A program made the position numbers and the translations under genes. The notes beneath the pieces were generated by a model. It searched no databases, was not told the DNA's origin, and saw only the letters and a list, made by a program, of their open reading frames with translations. A stretch of 8,628 nt of DNA from Candidatus Limnocylindrales bacterium. GTDB taxonomy: Bacteria > Chloroflexota > Limnocylindria > Limnocylindrales > CSP1-4. The stretch lies in contig JARLHH010000060.1 of NCBI GenBank assembly GCA_031292335.1, forward strand, positions 1 to 8,628. The letters run 5' to 3'. This document shows positions 1 to 5,456 of the stretch, in pieces; position 1 is the stretch's first letter; each line of letters begins with the position of its first letter.

Positions 1-272
1 ACCGGACCGTCCGGTCGCTCCTTGGCACTCGCAAGGCGTCCTTCGCCGCCCCCGACGAGGCCCGCGCCGTCACCGGCATGGAGATCGGCGGGGTCACGCC
101 GTTCGGGCTCCCCCGCGGGCTGCCGATCTGGATCGATGCGGCGGTCATGGCCCGCTCCCGGATCGTGCTCGGCGGCGGCAGCCGGCGCTGGAAGGTCATC
201 GCGCCACCGGAGATCCTGCTGGCGTTGCCGGGCGCGGACGTCGTCCAGGGCCTCGCCGACCGGCCGGACTAG
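1..272 (+). CDS. YbaK/EbsC-family aminoacyl-tRNA deacylase (3' part)
   Basis: The frame is open from position 3 to a TAG at 270-272, giving 89 residues with the start lying before the window. The visible part matches the C-terminal half of the YbaK/EbsC/ProX deacylase fold: LGTRKASFA, then a TGMEIGGVTPFG stretch (family pattern: TG, about 2-4 residues, GGV/I-P-x-G), then LPIWIDAAVM, and a strand-rich end with IVLGGGSRRWKV and an APPEILLAL helix. Members of this family hydrolyse mischarged tRNA such as Cys-tRNA(Pro) or Ala-tRNA(Pro) in the cytoplasm. The lysine regarded as catalytic in YbaK lies in the N-terminal half, which is not in the window, so activity and substrate cannot be judged. It is the only plus-strand gene and converges on the minus-strand block 42 bases away. 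The family call is fairly sure; the exact subfamily is not. Confidence 0.82.
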   Translation, partial: RTVRSLLGTRKASFAAPDEARAVTGMEIGGVTPFGLPRGLPIWIDAAVMARSRIVLGGGSRRWKVIAPPEILLALPGADVVQGLADRPD

Positions 273-314
273 ACGACGACCGAGCAGCGCTTCGGCGGCA
301 GGGCCGTGGCCCCG

Positions 315-713
315 CTACGCCTCGCTGGCGTGGACCCGCGCCGCCAGCCACGGGGCCGCCAGCCCGGCCTGGCGCTCCGGCGTGAGGAGATCCGCGGCGT
401 GAACCGCCATCACCGCCCCTTCGACGACCTCGAGCGCCGCCTCGCCGCCGGCCCGGTCGTCGGGCACCAGGTCATCGGATTCCTCCACGACGGCGCCGAG
501 CAGCGGGATGCGGTCCAGCAACGGCCCCACGACGTGGGTGAGGTCGCCGCGCCCATGCTCCGAGAGCACCATGTCGGCGAGCCGCAGCTCCTCGCGGAGG
601 CGCGGGGTCCAGGCGGCCGCGAGAGCCGGCAGGTCCGCGACGGTCAGTGCATCCAAAGCGGCGGCCAGGTGGACGCGCGGATCGTCATCCGAAGGGGTTG
701 TGCCGTTCTGCAT
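315..713 (-). CDS. Small acidic protein of unknown function downstream of murC
   Basis: An open frame of 132 residues starts at ATG 711-713 and ends at TAG 315-317. It lies 24 bases after the murC-like gene on the same strand, so it is probably the last gene of that unit. I do not recognise a family. The protein looks largely helical and rich in Ala, Leu, Asp and Glu, with no cysteine, no signal peptide and no membrane segment. It has an N-terminal polar stretch (residues 1-13), then segments such as LAAALDALTVADLPALAAAW, LREELRLADMVLS and ALEVVEGAVMAVHAADLLT that would make an amphipathic helical bundle. No strong Shine-Dalgarno sequence stands before the ATG, so translation may depend on reinitiation after murC. 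It is believed real because it keeps strand, spacing and high-GC codon habits with its neighbours, and because the opposing frames are typical shadow ORFs. Confidence 0.65.
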   Translation of the reverse strand: MQNGTTPSDDDPRVHLAAALDALTVADLPALAAAWTPRLREELRLADMVLSEHGRGDLTHVVGPLLDRIPLLGAVVEESDDLVPDDRAGGEAALEVVEGAVMAVHAADLLTPERQAGLAAPWLAARVHASEA

Positions 714-737
714 GCGCCGAGCGTACCCGCGGGCGGG

Positions 738-2321
738 TCATCCCGCCGTGCGGCCGCGGAGATGGTCGAGCAGCCGCTCGGCAATGACGTACGACCGCCC
801 ACCCCCCATCACCAGGACAACGTCGCCGGGCTGCACGCGGGAGGCCAGCCAGTCGGCCGTCGCTTCCACCGAACCCGGCGCCGCCGCCGGCGCCCGCCGC
901 CGCGTGTTCACCGCGTCCGCGAGCGCCTGGGGCGAGGTGATCGTCGTGTCCGGATCGCGCCCCGCGTAGATGTCGGCGATCGCCACCCGGTCCGCCTGCG
1001 CCAGGACGTCGGCGAACTCCTCGAGCAGCGCTGCCGTCCGGTGGAAGGTCAAAGGCTCGTAGACGGCCCAGAGCCGACGGCCCGGATACCGGGACGCCAC
1101 GGCGGCGAACGTCGCCGCCATCGCCGTGGGGTGATGGCCGTAGTCGTCGATGACAACCACGCCACCGACCTCGCCCTTGATCTCCATGCGGCGCCCGACG
1201 CCGGGGAACGTCGCCAGGCCGGCCAGGATCGCGCCGACGTCCGCCCCGGCGACGAACGCGGCCCCGGCCGCCGCCAGGCCGTTCTCCGCGTTGTGCCGTC
1301 CGGCCAGGCCGACCTGCGCGCCGACCGTTCCCGAGGTGGTCAGTCCGGCGATCGTGATGCTCCCCTCCCCCGCCGCGCTCGACCGCCAGGACCCGACGAT
1401 CGGCGTCGCTGCGCCGCGACCGGTGACATGCGCTCGCGCGAGGGCGGCCGCGGCCGCGGCGGGATCCTCGTTCTCGCCCACGACTCGCACCGCGACCAGC
1501 CTGCCCGGCCAGTCGCGAAGGCCGGAAAGCACCTCTCGGACGCCCGCGTCGCCGGCGTTGGCGACCAGGACGGGATCCAGGCCCCCCCCGTCGAAGGCGC
1601 GGATCCAGGCCACGAACGCCTCCGCGACCGCCGCTCGGTCGCGAAACACGTCGGGGTGATCCCAGTCGGCGTTCGTCAGCACGCCGATGGCCGGTCGATA
1701 GGGGTCGAAGTTGCCCGCGTACTCGTCCGCCTCCACCACGAACCGGGGCCCGCTGCCGAGGCGCACGGTCGACGGCCGCGAGCCGCCGGCGAGCGACGCG
1801 GGCAGCAGCGCCCCCACGAACCCCGACGGGTCCAGGCCCGCGGCCGTGAGCAAGTGGATCAGCCATCCGGTCGTGGTCGACTTCCCGTGCGTGCCCGCCA
1901 CGGCGATGAGCGAGGCGGCACGCGTCGCCGCGGCGTCCGCGATGAGCTGCTGGACGCTGGTCAAGGGGATCCCCAGCTCGCGCGCCTGCCGCAGCTCCGG
2001 GTGGTCGGGTTGGACCGAGGTCAGCGCCTTGGTCACCGCCAGCCGGTCGACGAACGTGGTCCCGTCGTGCGCCACGTGGGCGGGATCGTGACGCCATTGC
2101 AGCGGGATCCCGGCATCCTCGAGCGGCGGCGTGTAGGGCGACGGGCCGCCCGCATCGCACCCGGACGCGCGCGCCCCGACCGCATGCCCCAGGAGGCACG
2201 CGGCTGCGCCGCCGGCGCCCCCGGCGCCAACGACGTGGATCCGCTCACCCGCCGGGATCGGCCGGGCATCCCGCGCCGGCTCCAGGCCGGCGCCGATCTC
2301 CGCGGCGTCGCGGTGGGTCAC
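738..2321 (-). CDS. murC: UDP-N-acetylmuramate--L-alanine ligase-like Mur ligase
   Basis: MurC adds L-alanine to UDP-N-acetylmuramic acid using ATP, the first amino-acid step of the peptidoglycan stem, in the cytoplasm. All three Mur ligase domains are visible in 527 residues (MurC is usually about 450-490). There is an N-terminal Rossmann-like domain with IHVVGAGGAGG at 28-38, and a central ATPase domain with P-loop GTHGKSTTT at 143-151, EADEY at 197-201, DWDHPD at 219-224 and GRHNAENG at 341-348. The C-terminal domain has GVGRRMEIKG at 374-383, DDYGHHPT at 392-399 and ADIYAGRD at 449-456. The GTG start at 2319-2321 overlaps the TGA of the upstream ThDP gene (GTGA), implying translational coupling. 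Some motifs deviate from standard MurC: GAGGAGG for GIGGxGMS, and YEPLTFHRT (421-429) where FQPHRYxRT is usual. EADEY and DWDHPDVF recall the recycling ligase Mpl, but the C-terminal domain favours MurC. No dcw-cluster partners (murG, murB, ftsZ) adjoin it. Confidence 0.85.
   Translation of the reverse strand: MTHRDAAEIGAGLEPARDARPIPAGERIHVVGAGGAGGAAACLLGHAVGARASGCDAGGPSPYTPPLEDAGIPLQWRHDPAHVAHDGTTFVDRLAVTKALTSVQPDHPELRQARELGIPLTSVQQLIADAAATRAASLIAVAGTHGKSTTTGWLIHLLTAAGLDPSGFVGALLPASLAGGSRPSTVRLGSGPRFVVEADEYAGNFDPYRPAIGVLTNADWDHPDVFRDRAAVAEAFVAWIRAFDGGGLDPVLVANAGDAGVREVLSGLRDWPGRLVAVRVVGENEDPAAAAAALARAHVTGRGAATPIVGSWRSSAAGEGSITIAGLTTSGTVGAQVGLAGRHNAENGLAAAGAAFVAGADVGAILAGLATFPGVGRRMEIKGEVGGVVVIDDYGHHPTAMAATFAAVASRYPGRRLWAVYEPLTFHRTAALLEEFADVLAQADRVAIADIYAGRDPDTTITSPQALADAVNTRRRAPAAAPGSVEATADWLASRVQPGDVVLVMGGGRSYVIAERLLDHLRGRTAG
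2318..2321 (-). promoter_or_regulatory. GTGA stop/start overlap (ThDP gene into murC)
   Basis: The plus-strand bases TCAC read GTGA on the coding strand: TGA ends the ThDP enzyme and GTG begins the murC-like ligase. No strong Shine-Dalgarno sequence sits at the usual distance upstream of this GTG, so ribosomes finishing the upstream gene probably start the next one. This would tie MurC output to translation through the repetitive tail. Confidence 0.75.
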
Positions 2322-4300
2322 GGTGTCTCGGGAATCCCCGGCTCGGGCTCGGGCGCCGCCTCGGGCTCCGTGACAGCCTCGGGCTCCGGTGCCGCCTCGG
2401 GTACGGGCAACACCTCGGGCTCCATGGCGGCCTCGGGCTCGGCCATCTCCGCCGGCTCGGCCTCCGCGGCCGGCCCAGGATCGGCGGCCGGCTCAGGCTC
2501 GGGCTCCGGTGCCGCCTCCGTCTCCGCCGCCCACTCGGGCTCGGGCTCAGCGATCGGCTCCGCATCGAGCTCCGGTTCGGCGTCGGGACAGGGCTCGAAC
2601 GCCGGGCCCGCGTCGGGCTCGACGACGGCCTCACCGATCCGGTCCACGGAGACCCAGCGACGATCGACGACAAGGTGGAGGACGGTCGGGCGCGACGCCG
2701 CAAGGGCGGCGCGGAGCGCCGGCTCGAACGCATCGTCGCGGTCGACCCTGGCGCCGGCGGCGCCATAGCCCTCCGCCACCCGGACCCAGTCGACCGGGCC
2801 GAGATCGGTCGCCACGGGAGTGAGGCCACGCTGGACCTGGTGGTCATGGATGGTTCCGTAGCGCTGGTTGTCGAACACCAGCACGACCGGGTGCACGCCG
2901 GTGCGAACCGCTGTCTCCAGCTCCGCGATCGACATCCCTGCCCCGCCGTCGCCGACGAGGGCGACGACCGGCCGCCCCGGGCCGGCGAGCGAGGCTGCCA
3001 CGGCGGCCGGGATCGCGAAGCCCATCGCCCCGGCAGTCGTGCCGAGGAACGTGCCCGGCCGGCGCAGGACGAGGCCGCGCGCAGCCCAGCCGCCGAAGTG
3101 GCCGGCATCGGTGGTGATGATCGTGTCGGGCGACAGGACGCGGTTCAGGGTCGCGATGACCCGGCCCGGGTGCACGCCCTCGCCGTCCCACACGTCGAGG
3201 TCCACGCGCCGCGCCTCCTCGTAGGCGGCCCGGTCGCGTGCCGTCGCCGCGCGGCGCCGCTCGAGGCCGGCGAAGTCGAGGACGCCGGTCGCGACGATTC
3301 GCCGCGCTTCACGGAGGAAGGTCCGTGCGTCGGCCGCCAGCGCGAGGGTGGGCCCCGCGAGCCCCGGGCGCGTGCCGAGCGGCTCCACGTCCACGTGGGC
3401 CCAGCGCGTCCCCGGCGCCGGGATGGCGTGCTGGTACGACGCGATCTCGTTGAGGCGGCTGCCGATGACGAGGATCGCGTCCGCGTCCTCCAGGCGCGAT
3501 CGGACCGTCGGCGCGGCGAAGTAGCCGCTCATCCCGAGGTAGCGGGGATTGTCGTTCGGGAAGACGTCCGGCCGTCGCCATGCCGCGATCACGGGCACAT
3601 CGACCAGCTCGGCCAGGCGGACCAGGTCCGCCGTCGCACGCGAACGCAGGACGCCGCCCCCGGCGACGATCACGGGGCGTTCCGCGTCGAGCAGCAGGTG
3701 CAGGATGCGGCGGACATGGACCGGATCCGGCAGCGTCCGGGCCGGTCCCGGCACCGGGCCGGGCGTCGTCCGGGCGGGCGCCGCGGCCACCTCCTCGTCG
3801 AGCAGGTCCTCCGGCAGCGACAGCAGGACCGGGCCCGGCCGGCCGGTCGTCGCCCGTCTGAGCGCTTCCTCGATCGCCGCAGGCAGCGCGGCAGCGTCGC
3901 GGACCTCGCGGGCCCAGCGGCAGAACCCGCCGACCGTGGCCACCAGGTCGGCCTCCTGGAACCCCTCCCGACCCCGCGTGGAGCGCTTCACCTGCCCGAC
4001 CAGGGCGATCACGGGCAGCGAGTCCGCGTGGGCCACGTGCAGGCCGATCGCGAGGTTCGCGGCGCCCACGGCCCGCGTCCCGAGGACGACGGCCGGGCGC
4101 CCGCTCAGCGCGGCGGATGCCGCCGCCATGTACGCGGCAGCGCCCTCGTGACGGGTCGCGACGACCCGGATCCCGGCCCCGGCAAGACCGTCGAGGAGGG
4201 TCAGGAAGCTCTCGCCCGGTACGGTGTACGCGACGCGCACGCCGGCTGCGGCGAGGGCGTCTGCGATGAGGCGGCCGGCGGTCCGCGATGTCCCGGTCAC
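2318..4300 (-). CDS. Acetolactate-synthase-like thiamine-diphosphate enzyme with Glu/Pro-rich tail
   Basis: A 660-residue protein of the ThDP-dependent superfamily that includes acetolactate synthase, oxalyl-CoA decarboxylase and related 2-oxoacid enzymes. The N-terminal pyrimidine-binding domain (about 1-175) has YTVPGESFL at 25-33 and the activating glutamate E52 in RHEGAAAYM. A central Rossmann-like domain spans about 190-340 (PVIVAGGGVL at 209-218, ILVIGSRLNE at 276-285). The C-terminal diphosphate-binding domain (about 370-555) has DAGHFGGWA at 398-406 and the ThDP/Mg motif from GDGGAG (450-455) to DNQRYGT (477-483). The substrate is unknown. The loop usually written GPGATN reads AVGAAN at 77-82. 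The enzyme proper ends near residue 555, followed by about 100 residues of Glu/Pro/Ala repeats absent from ordinary family members. The GTG start at 4298-4300 has AAAGGA six bases upstream, 12 bases after yajQ. The stop overlaps the murC start. It is unlikely to be the sole ilvB, since no ilvN or ilvC is next to it. Confidence 0.85.
   Translation of the reverse strand: MTGTSRTAGRLIADALAAAGVRVAYTVPGESFLTLLDGLAGAGIRVVATRHEGAAAYMAAASAALSGRPAVVLGTRAVGAANLAIGLHVAHADSLPVIALVGQVKRSTRGREGFQEADLVATVGGFCRWAREVRDAAALPAAIEEALRRATTGRPGPVLLSLPEDLLDEEVAAAPARTTPGPVPGPARTLPDPVHVRRILHLLLDAERPVIVAGGGVLRSRATADLVRLAELVDVPVIAAWRRPDVFPNDNPRYLGMSGYFAAPTVRSRLEDADAILVIGSRLNEIASYQHAIPAPGTRWAHVDVEPLGTRPGLAGPTLALAADARTFLREARRIVATGVLDFAGLERRRAATARDRAAYEEARRVDLDVWDGEGVHPGRVIATLNRVLSPDTIITTDAGHFGGWAARGLVLRRPGTFLGTTAGAMGFAIPAAVAASLAGPGRPVVALVGDGGAGMSIAELETAVRTGVHPVVLVFDNQRYGTIHDHQVQRGLTPVATDLGPVDWVRVAEGYGAAGARVDRDDAFEPALRAALAASRPTVLHLVVDRRWVSVDRIGEAVVEPDAGPAFEPCPDAEPELDAEPIAEPEPEWAAETEAAPEPEPEPAADPGPAAEAEPAEMAEPEAAMEPEVLPVPEAAPEPEAVTEPEAAPEPEPGIPETP
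2330..2623 (-). repeat. Degenerate low-complexity repeat tract encoding the Glu-Pro-Ala tail
   Basis: This tract encodes residues 560 to about 657 of the ThDP protein. On the plus strand it reads as many degenerate copies of GCCTCGGGCTC and close variants. Decoded, it gives EPE, PEAAPEPE and AAEAEPAEMAEPEAAMEPE units, strongly acidic and proline-rich, without cysteine beyond residue 571. One exact 21-base direct repeat lies at 2378-2398 and 2498-2518, 120 bases apart and in frame, so the 40-residue register EAAPEPE occurs at both 595 and 635. Such a tract is expected to vary in copy number by slippage or unequal crossing over. The last codons, the stop and the murC start follow directly. Confidence 0.8.
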
Positions 4301-4306
4301 AGGCGT

Positions 4307-4312
4307 TCCTTT
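4307..4312 (-). promoter_or_regulatory. Ribosome binding site for the ThDP gene
   Basis: The coding strand reads AAAGGA followed by six bases and then GTG at 4298-4300. It sits in the 12-base gap after the yajQ stop (4313-4315). Its clear spacing supports the GTG start and independent initiation of this gene within the operon. Confidence 0.6.
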
Positions 4313-4804
4313 CTAGCGGTAGTTGGAGAACTGGAGCGGGACGGCCTCGTCGAGCTCGCGCAGTCGCGCGATCACCTTCTGGAGGTCGTCCTTGCCCTTC
4401 GCGCTGACCCGCACGGCGTCGCCCTGGATCTGGCCCTTGACCTTGGGGAACTCGTCGCGAAGGATCCTGGAGACCTTCCTGGCCAGATCGTCAGGCAGCC
4501 CGCTGCGCAGGCCCACGTGCTGGCGGACCTTCATCCCGCCGGCCTGCTCGATCTCGCCCCAGTCGAAGATCTTGAGCGAGAGGCCGCGCCGGACCGCCTT
4601 CGTCTCCACCAGCTCGCGGATCGACTTCGCGCGCAGCTCCGAGTCGGCCAGGATCGCGAGCGCGTCCTTCTCCTGCGTGATCTCGGCGGTCGCTCCCTTG
4701 AAGTCGAAGCGGGTGGCGATCTCGCGGCGCGCCTGGTCGAGCGCGTTCCGAAGCTCCTGCGCGTCGAACTCGGAGACCACGTCGAAGGAGAACTCGCCAG
4801 CCAT
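4313..4804 (-). CDS. yajQ: YajQ-family nucleotide-binding protein
   Basis: This is a 163-residue protein, the same length as Escherichia coli YajQ. It opens with MAGEFSFDVVSEFDAQEL (family pattern SFDIVSExDxQE), continues with NALDQARREIATRFDFKG, carries SIRELVETKAVRRG in the middle and VRVSAKGKDDLQKVIARL toward the end, and closes with PLQFSNYR, close to the family's terminal LQFTNYR. YajQ proteins are soluble two-domain alpha/beta proteins that bind nucleotides or RNA; some, studied in Xanthomonas and Pseudomonas, bind cyclic di-GMP and act with transcription factors. The role here is unknown. I chose the ATG at 4802-4804 because GGAGGAA (4808-4814) stands five bases upstream (counting from GGAGG) and the length matches the family; a GTG at 4826-4828 would add eight residues. 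The gene begins after the only sizeable intergenic gap of the block and is followed 12 bases later by the ThDP gene. Confidence 0.93.
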   Translation of the reverse strand: MAGEFSFDVVSEFDAQELRNALDQARREIATRFDFKGATAEITQEKDALAILADSELRAKSIRELVETKAVRRGLSLKIFDWGEIEQAGGMKVRQHVGLRSGLPDDLARKVSRILRDEFPKVKGQIQGDAVRVSAKGKDDLQKVIARLRELDEAVPLQFSNYR

Positions 4805-4807
4805 CGG

Positions 4808-4814
4808 TTCCTCC
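4808..4814 (-). promoter_or_regulatory. Strong ribosome binding site fixing the yajQ start
   Basis: The coding strand reads GGAGGAA, with GGAGG five bases before the ATG at 4802-4804. It is the best Shine-Dalgarno match noticed in the window. It argues against the longer reading from the GTG at 4826-4828, whose start would lie upstream of this site. Confidence 0.75.
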
Positions 4815-4858
4815 GTGTCGCCCGGCACGCGTTCCGGGATCCTCCGCTCAGTGGCTCA

Positions 4859-4887
4859 AGTATGGCGAACGCGCGGGCGCCTGTCCG
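4859..4887 (-). promoter_or_regulatory. Candidate sigma70-type promoter before yajQ
   Basis: On the minus strand, CGGACA (4882-4887) and CATACT (4859-4864) are separated by exactly 17 bases, each matching four of six consensus positions of -35 and -10 elements. Transcription would start near 4850, leaving a leader of about 45 bases before the yajQ ATG. It lies in the 128-base gap 4805-4932, the only plausible promoter position inside the block. The match is modest and could be chance. Confidence 0.3.
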
Positions 4888-4932
4888 CCGGCCGGCGCTC
4901 GCCGGGCCCCTTCCGGCGCCGGCGCCCCTCGG

Positions 4933-5448
4933 TCATCTCGGGTCGCGGTCGCGTCCGGCGATCACCGCGGCGCGCTCGACGAGCAACTCGAGAGCGGCGC
5001 GCGCGCTGGCGGCCTTGTTCGAGCCGCGGTCACCGTGCCAGGTGAACCGCCTGAGATCGATCCCGGCCGCATCGGCCACGGCCACGTACGTGAGGCCGAC
5101 GGGCTTGCCCACCGTCGCCCCGGACGGGCCGGCGATGCCCGTGACGGCCACGGCGAGGTCGGCGCCGAGCCGTTCCCGCGCTCCCGACGCCATGGCGCTG
5201 GCGACCTGCGCGCTCACCGCCCCGTGCTGGCCGATCACGCTCGCCGGGACGCCCAGGACGGCCTTCTTGGCGTGGTCCGAGTAGGCGACGACGCCGCCCC
5301 GCAGATAGCCGGACGCGCCGGCCACGTCCGTCAGCGCGTCGCTGATGCGCCCGCCCGTGCACGACTCGGCCGTGGCGACGGTCAGGCCGGCCGCCAGGCA
5401 GATCTCCTGGAGGCGCTCGGCGAGCGCGCGCAGGTCGGGCTCGGGCAT
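4933..5448 (-). CDS. pncC: CinA C-terminal domain protein (nicotinamide-nucleotide amidase, PncC type)
   Basis: This is a 171-residue protein made only of the CinA C-terminal domain. The family signature TAESCTGG is at 26-33, followed by ISDALTDVAGASGYLRGG, VVAYSDHAKKAVLGV (53-67) and VTGIAGPSG (102-110), with KPVGLTYVAV at 115-124. Proteins of this type deamidate nicotinamide mononucleotide to nicotinic acid mononucleotide in the cytoplasm, recycling pyridine nucleotides (for example NMN left by NAD-dependent DNA ligase). The N-terminal MoCF/CinA ADP-ribose pyrophosphatase-like domain of full-length CinA is absent. I chose ATG 5446-5448 because MPEPDLRALAERL begins just where stand-alone PncC proteins begin; an upstream ATG at 5506-5508 would overlap rodZ by 52 bases. 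It starts eight bases after the rodZ-like stop without a clear Shine-Dalgarno site, suggesting coupling. Confidence 0.9.
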   Translation of the reverse strand: MPEPDLRALAERLQEICLAAGLTVATAESCTGGRISDALTDVAGASGYLRGGVVAYSDHAKKAVLGVPASVIGQHGAVSAQVASAMASGARERLGADLAVAVTGIAGPSGATVGKPVGLTYVAVADAAGIDLRRFTWHGDRGSNKAASARAALELLVERAAVIAGRDRDPR

Positions 5449-5456
5449 CCGCGCGC

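Larger units (their letters stand above)
4805..4932. other. Intergenic gap between cinA and yajQ
   Basis: These 128 bases are the only non-coding stretch above 50 bases in the window. They contain the yajQ ribosome binding site, the candidate promoter, a short hairpin (CCGGC at 4892-4896, loop 4897-4900, GCCGG at 4901-4905) and a perfect 12-base palindrome GGCGCCGGCGCC (4915-4926). No T-run follows the hairpin on the minus strand, so an intrinsic terminator for cinA is not shown. Confidence 0.5.

Noticed and set aside
273..314. Possible bidirectional terminator between the convergent genes
   Set aside because: There is a 4-base GGGC/GCCC stem (301-312) and a 3-base stem with a TTCG loop (288-297), but both are short and neither is followed by a T-run on either strand.
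738..2321. Assignment of the Mur ligase as Mpl rather than MurC
   Set aside because: EADEY and DWDHPDVF are Mpl-like, but the C-terminal domain (DDYGHHPT, HRTAALLEEF, ADIYAGRD) follows MurC, and the Mpl C-terminal EPRSNTM-type motif is not seen.
306..2768. Very long plus-strand open frame (820 residues) opposite the unknown gene, murC and the ThDP tail
   Set aside because: Its translation is Arg/Gly/Pro-rich with no recognisable domain, and its Ser/Gly repeats are simply the antisense of the Glu/Pro tail. Long antisense frames are expected in GC-rich genes with strong third-position bias.
4805..4828. Longer YajQ starting at the GTG at 4826-4828
   Set aside because: The extra eight residues do not resemble the family, the strong ribosome binding site lies inside them, and the ATG start gives the usual 163 residues.
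4915..4926. Perfect palindrome GGCGCCGGCGCC as an operator
   Set aside because: Short GC-only palindromes are common by chance in this composition. It has no spacer typical of a dimer site and no second copy was noticed in the window.
2675..5284. Long plus-strand open frame (869 residues) opposite the ThDP gene, yajQ and cinA
   Set aside because: It runs antisense to three clearly recognised genes and decodes to low-complexity Arg/Ala/Gly sequence without motifs, so it is a composition shadow.
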